64,000 nt of DNA from Acanthosepion esculentum (lineage: Eukaryota > Mollusca > Cephalopoda > Sepiida > Sepiidae). The stretch is from NCBI GenBank assembly GCA_964036315.1, contig OZ038487.1:54644909-54708908 (forward strand), in the 5' to 3' direction. Positions 1 through 10,600 of this stretch are shown here, piece after piece. The position numbers and the translations under genes are program-made. Positions within the stretch are counted from its first letter, which is position 1. Each line of letters begins with the position of its first letter. Below the pieces are notes generated by a model. It saw only the letters and a program-made list of their open reading frames with translations. It searched no databases and was not told the DNA's origin.

Positions 1-290
1 AGATACCTTGGCATATGGAGCAGTTATAACAAATTAAGTATAGGAGAAAAAGAAATTCAACTAAGAAGAGCCTGTGTCAGAGGTAGCTTCATCTAACACC
101 ACAAATTGCTACAAAAGCAAAACATTAACTTGAAACCTCAAGTCATGTTCTTAAATAGACTCATCAGATTGAGACTTTCATATGGATGTCATGCATGGCA
201 TAAAACCCATTCAGAAATATGTAAATTGTCAGCTGTATACAACCACTTCCTGAGATCAATGGTGAAAAAAAACTTTGTGTGAGTAAAGCT
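1..290 (+). pseudogene. LINE reverse transcriptase C-terminal fragment
   Basis: The window opens inside a degraded RT thumb/C-terminal region of a non-LTR retrotransposon. Reading begins with a RYLGIWSSYNK-like segment, then changes frame near 100. From the ATG at 145 a 45-codon frame runs to the TGA at 280-282, with MFLNRLIRLRLSYGCHAW and a later NHFLRSMVKKNFV. This pattern (FLN..RxRLxYxCxxW, then FLRxMV) matches the end of RT ORFs in RTE/jockey-like invertebrate LINEs. The upstream palm domain with the catalytic aspartates is outside the window. Frameshifts mark it as dead. Family-level clade is inferred. Confidence 0.6.
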
Positions 291-930
291 TGAGGGTGTT
301 GGCAAAGGTCCTACTCTTTGAACATTGTGGACTGGTGCACAATCACAAACAAAGAATTACACCAAATAAAAGAAACCACGTAACTTGAGGACTACCAATG
401 GCAGCAACAACTTTAAATGGATGGCATATGTAACTCAAGCAGAAAATAATGATATAATCAAGATAATAAATGTTGTAGCATACCTATAGATGATAATGGG
501 TATGTCCCCATTCACATAAATACAGTAGTAAATACTGTATGTTGGTCTGCAGTTGGCGATTCATTGTGGAATTCACTCAACTTACTTGAAGCAGTTGACT
601 ACTTCTACGTGCTGCTAGTGAATCTTATATGTGTTGTTCTTGTCCTAAGTATTATTGTTCGTTATCAACCTTAGTTTGATTATTCTATTTAGTAACCGTC
701 CCTAGGTTACAACAATAACATTCCAAACCACTTCAAATGAAAGGTTAGAAAGGAAAACTGCTATCAATACTGGAAAAAGTGAAACTTATTTCCTTGAAAA
801 ATTATTTTAAGAGAAAGATTTTATAAATTTCAACTGAAAGCATTACTGGCTGTGCGGTCAATGAATGCCAAATGTTTTCATGTCAGGAAATGGCTAATAT
901 TACCATTACCATTTAAAATTTAAACAATCT
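290..930 (+). mobile_element. LINE 3' region (same LINE as 1-290), interrupted
   Basis: This continues the RT fragment into its 3' region. The same sequence recurs on the plus strand at about 14760-15140 and 27780-28145, and on the minus strand at about 930-1080, 23910-24095, 34600-34815 and 36355-36545. Recognisable anchors are AATAATGATATAATCAAGA and GTTTCCTTATAAGGAAA (the palindromic block is mutated in this copy). At 473-712 a separate ~240-bp element is inserted, because the other copies run straight through that point. Confidence 0.6.
473..712. mobile_element. Short insertion element, copy 1 (TTGTA...TACAA ends)
   Basis: A ~240-bp unit inserted in the LINE 3' region. It starts TTGTAGCATACCTA and ends CCCTAGGTTACAA, so it has short imperfect inverted termini sharing TTGTA. 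A second divergent copy lies at 57694-57915 inside a (TA)n tract. Shared internal blocks include GATAATGGGTATG and TAGTAAATRCTRTATG. It encodes no obvious protein. It could be a MITE or an unrelated short element; superfamily is not recognised. Confidence 0.5.
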
Positions 931-1420
931 TTCTTTTAAAAGTTTTTCTCAGAAAAATAAAGCCAACTGTTATCACTCTTTCTAATATTGATGTGTGTTT
1001 CCTTCCTTACATTTGGTTTAAGGTAGTGTAGAAAGTCAACATCTTGATTATATCATTATTTTCTCTTTGAGTGTACCTAATGTTTTCGTTGTTACTGTTG
1101 GAACTTTTCAAGTGATACAGTTTTGGTTATTTAGTAAAGTTTTTGTGATTCTACAACAAATAGACTGTTGTTACAGAATCACAAAGAGCTTTACCAAATA
1201 ACAAAAAGCATATCACAAGGTCTGATGAAGGATTATCTTTATTAAACTGCAAAAATGTAGCCATTTGAAGCCATTTTTAGTCATTGATTTGAGAATAGTT
1301 TAGACATTTCTAAATGGGCAGGATGCTATATACGGCATTCTTTTGAGAGTCTAAATCTGATGAGACTAAGAACATGACTCATCTCAAGTCAATGTTTTCG
1401 TTTTGTAGCACCTTTTTTTA
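930..1420 (-). mobile_element. LINE 3' region and RT tail, inverted copy
   Basis: The reverse complement of the preceding LINE follows directly: 1010-1080 is the antisense of the AATAATGATATAATCAAGA block, and 1260-1415 is the antisense of the RT tail at about 60-240. Together with 290-930 this is a head-to-head fold-back. A further hairpin at 1121-1205 sits within it. Confidence 0.55.
1121..1205. repeat. Imperfect inverted repeat (~36-bp arms)
   Basis: The left arm (1121-1158, containing TTTTGTGATTCTA) is complementary to the right arm (1170-1205, containing AGAATCACAAAGAG) with a few mismatches and a ~12-nt loop. It lies in antisense LINE sequence and may be an internal snap-back of the same region. 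Confidence 0.6.
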
Positions 1421-2030
1421 AAAATTATTTCTCCCTAAGTAAGGCAATAAAACCACTAAGATACAAAGGTGTTATATCGGAATAAAGTGTCACTGCTGAT
1501 ACTTGAGTTTGGACATAGATTGCCAGTGAACAAACACAGGTGATCCCATTATTGAATTGAGTAGACCATGTGACTATAGAGGAAATGCATTAGTAGGAAG
1601 TTGTGTGATGTCTAAAGGATTGTTTCTATTCTATCCTTTATTACTATACGGACCACTATTCTCTACTCTATTTACTATACCATTTCTCTATCCGGATCAC
1701 TATATGGATTACTGTTCAAGCAAGTATTATTGAGCAAGTACCATTAGTGTGAGTGATGTTTCAAGGTATCTTTCAATAGTATTGTTCAATGGCATTACTA
1801 TAGTTGTAACTGCGATTATAAAGTCTCTATTACAAAAGTGACAACAAGTATTTGTTGGCATTACAAAAGTGTCAATGAGTGTTCATTAACATCACAAAAC
1901 AAGGGTTACTGAATATGAAAAAAATATGAGAAAAAGAAAAACATTAAGAAGTGAGAACTATAAAAGAACAGTTAAAAGATAAAAAGTGTAAAAAAAATTA
2001 GGACCATCTTTATTTCTGAAATGAACATTA
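1421..2030 (-). mobile_element. LINE 3' end (family R), antisense, interrupted
   Basis: A fragment of a second LINE 3' end on the minus strand. Its marker is the antisense block AAGGCAATAAAACCACTAAG, also seen near 7460, 13755, 21840, 31270 and 32540. The fragment resumes after 1902 (GGGTTACTGAATATG). The interval 1470-1901 is an inserted LTR-like element. Confidence 0.5.
1470..1901 (+). mobile_element. LTR-like dispersed element G, copy 1
   Basis: This ~432-bp unit begins TGTTATATCGGAATAAAG and ends ATCACAAAACA, obeying the TG...CA rule with a TGTT/AACA inverted terminus. It interrupts a LINE 3' end; flanks AAGG and AGGG suggest a 3-4 bp target duplication. A second copy in reverse orientation lies at 26761-27209. 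The interior has near-repeats of ATTACAAAAGTG and of TACTATACGGA-like blocks. A solo LTR is the best guess; no internal retroviral ORF is present. A MITE or other non-coding element cannot be excluded. Confidence 0.45.
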
Positions 2031-2585
2031 CAACTTTCTACAAAGTAACTTTTCTTGTTTTTTGTTGGTAAATTCTTCAATGACATCATCGAAAACTATT
2101 GTCAATTGTCACTCTGTAGACAGTAGATACATTAATATATATGCCGTAGTTTAAGTTTCTCGAAAATGAAAAAAATCCTTCAACCGTGAGTACTCTCTGG
2201 ATATTAAAACCACTTTTATTTCAATATTGCCTATACAGGCTTATAACTTACGCCAATCAAAACAGTGCAGCTCCAATAAAAGTCCTGCCTGCTCCCTTCT
2301 ACCCATGCCACTGAATACTCCAAGGTATTTGAAGTGCTTAGAAAATTATTAATTCCACCTTATGTACTAACCCAATACATTACTCAATTTTCTCAATTGT
2401 TATGGTGGCAGACTAGTTTATCTAATGTAGCTCTACATTCATCACTACAAATTACTTTTGAGAAGTCACTTTTCATATGCTTCTACATTTTACATATTTC
2501 TTTTTGGGATGTTTACTTAGAAGTGGTTGTTTTGATATCTTTAACCAATGTCTTTAATATTTTATAATTTTATTCTCTGTTTATG

Positions 2586-2690
2586 TTTGCAACACCAGCT
2601 ACAAATATTCTCTGACATATTCCCTTTTTAGTTTTTCTCAAATCTCTTTTTGTGATATACTCAGAGAATATTTGTAGCTGGTGTTGCAAA
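2586..2690. repeat. Perfect 30-bp inverted repeat with 45-nt loop
   Basis: Arms at 2586-2615 (starting TTTGCAACACCAGC) and 2661-2690 are exact reverse complements over 30 bp. The spacer is AT-rich. The base pair just outside the arms does not match, so the repeat ends sharply. It could be a MITE relic or a hairpin RNA precursor. No flanking target duplication is obvious. Confidence 0.9.
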
Positions 2691-2999
2691 GATTTTCAGA
2701 TTTTTCTTGTTCTTCTCTTGGCAATGTTTTCAATTTCGTTTTTATTGTTCTTCACTCTTTATTCAACATTTTTTCATAAATTCCAACACTGTTTCTATCA
2801 CTCAATGACTTCATAAAACCTTGTTACTTTTTTGATATTATATCTTTCTTATGACATTTAAGAAAAATCTAAAGGTTTCCATTGATCATGTCCCTTCAGA
2901 AGGCAGATGAAAATGGCTCTCCACAGATTACTTTTGCATATCTCCATGGCTTCTTGGGAAAGATATTTGCGTAGTTTTCATTGCCTTCTCCACAGTTTT

Positions 3000-3205
3000 G
3001 AAATCAGTGTTGTTCCTTCCCTAGACTGACTACCACTCAAAACTAGAAAACGTATTCTACCCTGTTATGTAATCCATTGCTAGGGCATAAGGGATGGGTT
3101 CATGCCTTTCTAAAGACCAATCCAGAATTTGAACTTGGTTTATCAGTTCCACTTTCAGTGCTGATAACAATTACACTATCCATATAAATGAAACCATAAT
3201 CTTTT
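3000..3205 (-). mobile_element. Degenerate tRNA-derived SINE (family A)
   Basis: On the minus strand this shows a weak tRNA-like head near 3150-3200 and the body signature (antisense GGGTTCATGCCTTTC, as in better copies at 12975-13277 and 55440-55618). It is heavily mutated, so boundaries are approximate. Confidence 0.4.
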
Positions 3206-3499
3206 CCTTGGTGCACTTCTACACCAGGAGTATCTTTGCCTGATTTCCCCACCTAGAATCTCTACTGAATAATATGTGTATAACTCTGTCCATGGTATCT
3301 GCTATCATCACCAAACTAGATCCAATAAGGTTTGCAGATTTGGCAGTATCCCTGCAATTGTCCAGAAGAAATGTTCTTTCCAAACTCTACAATAAATGCC
3401 TTGTGCTGGTTTTGCTTTACAGCTTGTTGGAAATCCTCTTCTGTAGTTCCTGTTTTTAAGAATTTTGATGAACCTTCTGATCCATCAAATTATCATCCT

Positions 3500-4374
3500 A
3501 CTAGCTGAGGTACCCAGTGTTGTCTGGATGTACCTGGCTTCAATTGTATAACCACACCCACTGTCTAGAAATGTTTGCCTGTGTCCCCACTTGCATGCAT
3601 TATCCCTGTTTTTGTTTGAATACCAACAGATAAAGTGTGCTTGCTTCAAGTGCAAGTGCATGAATTCCCCCCTCCTTCTTTGCACGTTTATTGTTAAGCT
3701 GGGGTTAATAAGAGTTTCTTTGGGAATTTTTCCCTTTTAATGCACAAATTGTTTAAGAAGGATTATTGAAGTATTAAAAGTTGTTCAAATGTCAATTTAG
3801 GATGGAATCATACAAAGAAACTATTGGCTCAATGGCAAAAGCCTATTTTGGAGTCTAGTTTGTCACAGATTTTGTACACTTAACTGAAATAATCTAAACC
3901 AAAAGTGAGCAGGACTAAAACTACACTATCTTATTTCTTGTATGATGGCAATTTCTTTTGTGACATGTTTGAAGAAAATTGGATAAAAAATGAGGAAGTT
4001 ATTTAAGTTTTTATTTTAAGTAGTACAAAAAAAAATGATAATTTTACAGTTTTTGCACTTTTTTGTGTGAAGCCAATGTCCTAGGAAAACTATCAAGCCC
4101 TCTACATAAACCTTGCAACATGGGCTATGTTTTGCATTAAGGGCAAAGAACATCAGCTCATCCAGTAAAAAGTTTGTTCATGTATAACTTTGAATGTGGG
4201 TACAACTTTTTGCAAAAACCAAGACAGTTTATCAATTTTTCTGCCAAATTTGACCTATTTTGGTAAATTTGCAACATGTGTATACAATTTAATCAAAATC
4301 AGTCAAGAAATGTGGGCATGGATTAATAGCACACAGATACACACACACAGACATCTTTTGTTTTATATATATAG
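3500..4374 (-). mobile_element. Non-autonomous Helitron-like element
   Basis: Read on the minus strand, the element starts in TCTATATATATAAAAC followed by a TGTCTGTGTGTGTG tract and ends CAACACTGGGTACCTCAGCT-AGT. The same 3' signature style (CAACGCCGGGC...CTGCT) closes the Rep-bearing Helitron at 44290-44332. No RepHel ORF is present, so it would depend on an autonomous partner. Assignment rests on the shared end motif and on similar invertebrate elements. An RTE-type 3' tail would be the alternative reading. Confidence 0.45.
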
Positions 4375-4897
4375 ATTAGCTTTTGACCACTTTTTGGCAA
4401 AGTATAAGAGGCTCTAATCAATGCCAAATTCTCTCTTCACATGGCCTTCTTTTAGATAAGCAGTATGTCTTTGATTTCTCCAGGTGTACTACTGATTTGT
4501 TAGTTCTTATCTAAAGCCTGATAGACTAATTCAGTAATAACTGTTAGGCTTGGGCAATGGCTTTAGATATCTTAGCAGGATTTGGCAGGCTGACTTTCAA
4601 GCTCAAGGACTATAGTTTCTCTGGATGAATATTCTCACCTGTGGAACTCTTTTCTGGTTTCTTACTTCCATGCCACCTAAAATCTTCAAAATTTTAAATG
4701 CAATACCAATTGCCATCTTCTGTCTTCCTTGAATCTGTATTTTTATTGTTCTTTCTTCTCATTCATTTTCCCATCCAGTAATCTGTTGCATCTTAGTGGC
4801 ATTATCACCTTGCTTAGGGTGAAATGATTAAAAAATAAAACAGTTCTCTGCAATGTTTACATATCTGAAATTAAAAAATAAATATGGATAACTATAC

Positions 4898-4899
<2 letters not shown>

Positions 4900-4944
<45 letters not shown>
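4900..4944. repeat. (TA)n microsatellite
   Basis: An uninterrupted TA dinucleotide run of about 45 bp. Confidence 0.97.
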
Positions 4945-4948
<4 letters not shown>

Positions 4949-5268
4949 ATGATGAAAATAAAATTTCATATGACTAAAAAAGTTATTGTCAATATTTCTA
5001 AAGCTGAAATTCACATGGTTTATTTATCATGTAAATATCTCGTGAAAATTTTACAACTATCAGTTGGATAAGATCAATTTTATTGTGAAAACATTGATAT
5101 ACTTAATAAATGCTGACATATTGCACGTAACTGACACTGTGGAATGTACATCTTGGTTTCTATCAATAATAATATGTCTGTACATCTGTCTTCAAGTGCA
5201 GTATATGCATTTTGTCAGAGTTTGAACCAAAATAATTTTTAAATATTTTTTTCTTTTTCATTTTACAG

Positions 5269-5317
5269 AAATACGTGTCTTTCACATTTGTCTTTGGAAT
5301 TCCAGTGAAATACATGG
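5269..5317 (+). CDS. Candidate 49-nt internal exon of an unidentified host gene
   Basis: A long pyrimidine tract ends in TTTTACAG at 5261-5268. It is followed by 49 nt open in frame (KYVSFTFVFGIPVKYM plus one base), then a near-consensus donor GTAAGA at 5318. This is the cleanest acceptor-exon-donor arrangement I noticed in the window. The peptide is not recognised and no neighbouring exon was found, so it may be a chance match. A 49-nt exon would shift frame if skipped. Confidence 0.3.
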
Positions 5318-5531
5318 GTAAGACATTTTTAAAGACTTTTTTCAGTTTTTCATTTCATGCTTAAAATTTTTTTTATATATAATTTGTATTAATATTCCAC
5401 TTTTTTGAAAAGATATTTTTCTTTTCTGTACTTACCTGTTTTTTACTTCAGTACACTTACCTGGTGACTCAGAAAATGAGGCTTGATAATCAAGTCACTC
5501 TTAACATACATGTAGCTTTTATTTGTGTGAG

Positions 5532-5533
<2 letters not shown>

Positions 5534-5588
<55 letters not shown>
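5534..5588. repeat. (TA)n(TG)n compound microsatellite
   Basis: TA repeats at 5534-5568 pass directly into TG repeats at 5569-5588. Further TA tracts lie at 5680-5699, and a degenerate TG-rich zone extends to about 6215. Confidence 0.95.
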
Positions 5589-5829
5589 TAATGTAATGTT
5601 TGAATAGGTGAATGTGCATGTCAATATATCAATTGATGATAGTTTTCTTATATTTTGACATATGTGAGTGCATGTGCACATATATATATATATATATATC
5701 TGTGTATGTGTGCATGTCGATTGCATGTGAAAGATATGGCCAATATTTAAATATTGATCTATACAAATATATTGTCTGAACAATTATAACTATATATATT
5801 TCTAAATTTTATATTCTTCTCCCACACAC

Positions 5830-5844
5830 CCTCTCTCTCTCTCC

Positions 5845-5878
<34 letters not shown>
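5830..5878. repeat. (CT)n...(AT)n compound microsatellite
   Basis: CT repeats at 5830-5842, a short CCCC linker, then AT repeats at 5847-5878. The same CT-to-AT order recurs at 34119-34150, 39834-39877 and 51311-51352. Confidence 0.95.
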
Positions 5879-5888
<10 letters not shown>

Positions 5889-7439
5889 GTGTCTGTTTTG
5901 TGCTTGTGATTATCTGTGTGTTCATATTGGTGCATACCTCTTCATGCTTATGTGGGTCTGAGTACAATGTTTTTCAAATATTCACTTTTCTTTCTATAAA
6001 CTTTTAAAAGTCATTACATGCATGTAATTGTGTGCATGTAGATGTGAATGTATTTGAGTTTGTGAGTTCATGTATTAAGGTGTGTATATGTAATGATACT
6101 TGTTTTTCTGTATAATGTAAGTGTTTATATCTCTATGCGCATATGAGTTTGTTCCCATATTAGTGCATGTGTATGTATGAGTGTGCCTCTCCGTGTCCGT
6201 GTGCAAACTTTAAATAGCCATTATATACTGGAATGATAGCCTAAAACCAGATTAACGAAAACATCAATACTAAAAATGTTCAATTCTTTTGGGAAGAAAT
6301 AACAAAACAGAAATGAGAAAGCTGAGCGATTGTTTTCTGACCTCTTTCTTTGAAAAAACGTGACCTTTCATTTTGGTGAACATTTGCCTATGTCGCAGGT
6401 TTTTCGTTTTTAAGGTGATTATTTTCTCACACTTCAATTCGAAAAAAAAATTTTGCCTTTTGAAGTTGAGTCCATTCCACTCGAAAAATACCTGTCGATG
6501 ATAATACTAAGACTTTGGGGGTATTTTTTTTAATCAAACAGAAATTTTTTTTTTTTTAGAGAATAATTCTGAAAATGGAATTGCATTTATGCAGGTGAAT
6601 TTTTTTTTACTTATATATTTTTCAAATAATTTTATTTTTTACCTAGGGTGATAACATTGCATAGATATTGAGTACATATAAAATGAAAAATATAAATGTA
6701 TATAGGTATGCAAGATTAAGGCATCATTATTTAGGAATCTTCAAATTTCATTTTTTTCTGATTTTGTTTCCAATGTTTCTTAGCATTCATTTATTTCACA
6801 TTTGAAATCTTAACAGTTGTTCTCTGTACAGAGATGGGCATGATTTTTTTAGATTATTTTTTGGAGGTCATATTCTATATACCTCAATTATGTTTTATTT
6901 GACCCTTAATATTCTAGAACAAGAAGAAAGAATGAAGCCATTATGCCTTTGTTTTCAGCATCATATATCCTCGCAAGTGAAACTAGAAAATAATTTCAGA
7001 AGCTAAATTTTACATTTGGATAAACTTCAGTAGTATTACATTAAATACATCAGTCAGGGTTTCAATCTCAGCTACTTCCATAGTTTGGGAAACTATAACT
7101 GTGAAACTGCCAAGATTAAAATTTAAATTTGAAAATTCTTAGCTCTGAAGTTTTTCTATTTTTTAAAATATGGCTGACAAATGTTATATATCTTCTTTTA
7201 TGTGGATGAATATGGCATCCCACAACTTCCTGTTTTTTATTGTACAGATCTATGATTGTTGCAGTTAGTAACTTTCTGGGAAAGGATGTGGACAAACACC
7301 TTTCCACTGCCTGACCCACTTCTCAAAATCTAACCAAATGATCAGGCATCAGATTTTCATTTTTGTTTTTTTTGGTCAAGCTGAGAAATTTATAATCCTA
7401 TGTATAATATACATCAGACAGGGGTAATTTTTTTTTTAC

Positions 7440-7560
7440 TTTAGTTTAGCCAATACAAAGCCTAAGAGCCACTCAAGGTAGAGGGTTATTGAGAGAGATT
7501 GTTGTAAAGGTTGGGGAAGGAAGAAGTGAGAAGTGCATGCTTTTCAGCATAAATCACAAT
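7440..7560 (-). mobile_element. LINE 3' end fragment (family R), antisense
   Basis: It carries the antisense family signature (AGAGCCACTCAAGGTAGAGG followed by GTTATTGAGAGAG) shared with 53965-54065, and in the opposite orientation with 26070-26115 and 56340-56405. Only the terminal ~120 bp is present. Confidence 0.5.
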
Positions 7561-7936
7561 ATTTAGACACTGCTCTAAGATATATTTATCCTCCAGAGGT
7601 GTGGGTATTTTTGTATATTCTAATATCTTATTCAGAATTAAATATAACAGATTTCAATTGCTTGCTTCCAATATGGAATTGGAAAGTTGGCTAAATGGTG
7701 AACAGCAAATAAAATGCAATTGGTGAATCAAGTTCAAATTCTGGCTGAGTTAGACAGTATTTCTTCCTTCTATGGTTACATGGACCATATATTATGAAAT
7801 GAACTAAGTCTGACAGTTATTTTAATATATTCATTGTTTATACGTTATTTTTATAGATACAAATATTTAAGTAAATGCTCTGTTTATAATAAACATTTAC
7901 CGGCCTGAATGTCTGAGAAATTTCATAGAAAATATG

Positions 7937-8025
7937 TCCTCTGACAGGAATCGAACCTGTATCCTACACGGAACTATCATATAGCCTGAATAGCCTGACA
8001 TACTATACCATTTAGCTACAGAGGA
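7937..8025 (-). tRNA. tRNA-like gene with abnormal anticodon arm
   Basis: On the minus strand the ends pair perfectly as a 7-bp acceptor (TCCTCTG with CAGAGGA). The T arm is perfect (ACAGG-TTCGATT-CCTGT, 7944-7960). The D arm forms GCTA/TAGT around a GG-containing loop. The anticodon stem can form TGTCA/TGATA, but its loop is 16 nt and contains a near-tandem GGCTAT...GGCTAT, so no anticodon can be assigned. A 14-nt segment (TCC/GGA stem) could be a class II variable arm. A TTTT pol III terminator lies 4-8 nt downstream (7929-7932). The 89-nt length fits a Ser/Leu-type tRNA or a tRNA with an insertion. It is either a pseudogene or an unusual tRNA. Confidence 0.6.
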
Positions 8026-8039
8026 AGCATCTAGTTAGC

Positions 8040-8548
8040 AAGATTGAATTATTGCTTTTAAACTACAAATTTCCCATGAAAAAAATTCCTCATTATGTGT
8101 CCCAGAATTTTTAACTGATTTTTTCTGATCCCAAGCATAAGTATCCTATTTGTCCTCATTTTCCTTAAAGGTTTTCTCATTGACGTTTTATGAAGTTGCA
8201 CTTCATTTTTTAAAGAAAATTTTGTATGCTGAGTTTGCTTATTTTACAAAAAATTCTCTTATACCCTGAATTTTTTAGATTCTTAGTTTTCTATTTTAAA
8301 AGCACCATTTTGTTTTTAGTATTCATTTTTTTACTAACATTTTTTAATCTTATTTTTATTGATATTTTTCTCCATAATAAGTAAAAATTTATGAAATCTG
8401 AATCTAATAATCGGCATGATAAGTTTAGTTAATCATAATAATAGTCTTAAGCTGTGTGAATTTCATAGGGAAAGTTATCTCCTTAATACAAATTATAATA
8501 ATAAAATGCCAAAAATTTACTAAGATATAATAATTAAGTATATAATAA

Positions 8549-8598
<50 letters not shown>

Positions 8599-9780
8599 AC
8601 TACATACATACATATATATATATATATATTTTGTATGTAACAATTGAGGAGCTGTGTGCAAAATAATGATGATCAACCTGTTGCCATGCTAACTTAGTCA
8701 TGGTGATATAATATGCTACAGATATCATCAAGAAAGCTTTGCTATTTTAGAAATTCATTCTCAACTTAAAAAATTATAATTAAAAAAAGATGGTGGGGGT
8801 ACATTTATTGTAATAATTCATAAGTTATCAATTTTTTTTATTCACACTACATCCTTAATTCATATTATTTATGATAGCAATTAAAAGCTTATATACAATT
8901 AAATAATTGGATAGTTTTAATGCAGTTTTTATGTTATGATTCAGAGCATATCTTGTGGAATTTGGTAATAGCTTGAGAAAAAACAAATGAATTTAAACAA
9001 AAATATCTGATATTACATTGCTCTTAGTAGGACAACATATAAGCAGACTCTGAAATTACAGATTGGAAGGTCTGAGTAATCCTTGACAGTCCATAGATTC
9101 AAAGTTTACACAAAAAATATTGTGCATTGGGAATTTTTGAAGTAAACATAATTTTCGTTGTAAATATGTAACATTAATAAGCATAATATATGAATATCTT
9201 GCCTTAGGTGTTTATAAATTGTTGTTAACGTAAATAACTGAACAGTGTACAAACTATTTTAAATTACAAAATTGTACTTGGATTACTTACAAAATAATAT
9301 ATATAGCGTCAATTTAGACAGCACAGATGCTCTAGTTATATAATAATTCTAATCATTATAATAAAATAATTTATATTATGATAATAAAAATATTACATTT
9401 ATATAATAATTATTTAATGCAAAAAATTATTATAAGTACATTGTAATTCTAATCATTATAATCATTGATAATTATTAATTTATTTCTTTAAACTTTTGTC
9501 TATTATATAATTATTATATATTTTGATTATTACAAATAATATAGTTTAGATTTCTAAAGCAGCATCATTATTATACATTTTTTTAAAGAAATTGTATTCT
9601 TGGCAATTGGGTTCAGGTTATTGGCAGATATATCTTTGTTCTTTGTAAAAGAGATAGACAGATTTGAACCCTGAAATTAATTGAGTCTTTGAACCATCTA
9701 CACGGAATTGTCGGTTTTGTTGCCATTATTATTATGATTGCATAAACATCATCTACCTAGGACTTCTGATGAGGTCCTAA
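8040..9780. other. AT-rich stretch without recognised genes
   Basis: It contains (TA)n at 8551-8594 and 8611-8630 and a very AT-rich zone at about 9340-9560 dominated by TAAT/ATTA words. No coding region, SINE or RNA gene was recognised. Confidence 0.6.
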
Positions 9781-10369
9781 TGTATCATTGTGTGTGTATA
9801 TGGTTATTACTTTTTCTTTACTTGCACATCGTTCTTTTTGATGAATATAATATGCAAAAGGTCATTTCTAAGTCTTCTCAATGACAAACACGGAAAATGT
9901 TCCATCTCGAATGTTTTTGAAAACTTTGATAAACAGGAAAGCAAGAAACCAAAAGAAAAGCTTTTCCATAAAAAAAAAATCCTGTATGTTTTGATCTGAC
10001 AGGTCAGTTTAATATTTTATCTATCTATTTCGGGAAGTTTATATTATCCGACAGATACATGGATGGAGAAGGGTAAGAAATAGATAATTATAATTTTGTT
10101 GGTATATTTTTATTTCCCTGGGACATATTAAGCATGGCAAATAAAAATAATGTTGATAATGGTATTGTGCCCAGTTGCATGAAATACAATAACATGCAAA
10201 CATTGTTATTATGCCATTATGTCAATAATAATAGGATTATAATGATTAAATAGTAAGGACAATATTTGCAACCCATAACATAAATGGTTTAATATAACCC
10301 ATAATATAGTATAAACCATAAATGGCATAATATAACCCATAATGTAAATGGCATAATAATATGAGGATG

Positions 10370-10600
10370 TGCAATTAGCACAATGGCTACTTGCACAGAA
10401 AGTGGAATCAAAGATGAGAGTTTATATTCCTGTCTTGTACATTGCTTTCACTTTTGCACAAATTCCATTAGAAAAAGCATGAATCCATCTCTTCTTCCCT
10501 CTACTATGGGTTAAATAGCAGGGTAGACAGGACTCTGTAGCTTTGATTGACAACCAGTCTAAAACAAGAAGTTAAACAGTTCTGAGTGGAACTTCCTCTT
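10370..10600 (+). mobile_element. Degenerate tRNA-derived SINE (family A)
   Basis: A weak tRNA-like head (GCACAATGGCTACTTGCAC) is followed by the family A body (GCATGAATCCATCTCTTC, CTATGGGTTAAATAGCAGG) and a tail with GACAACCAGTCTA. Copies at 24216-24350 and 26432-26745 share this order. Confidence 0.55.
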
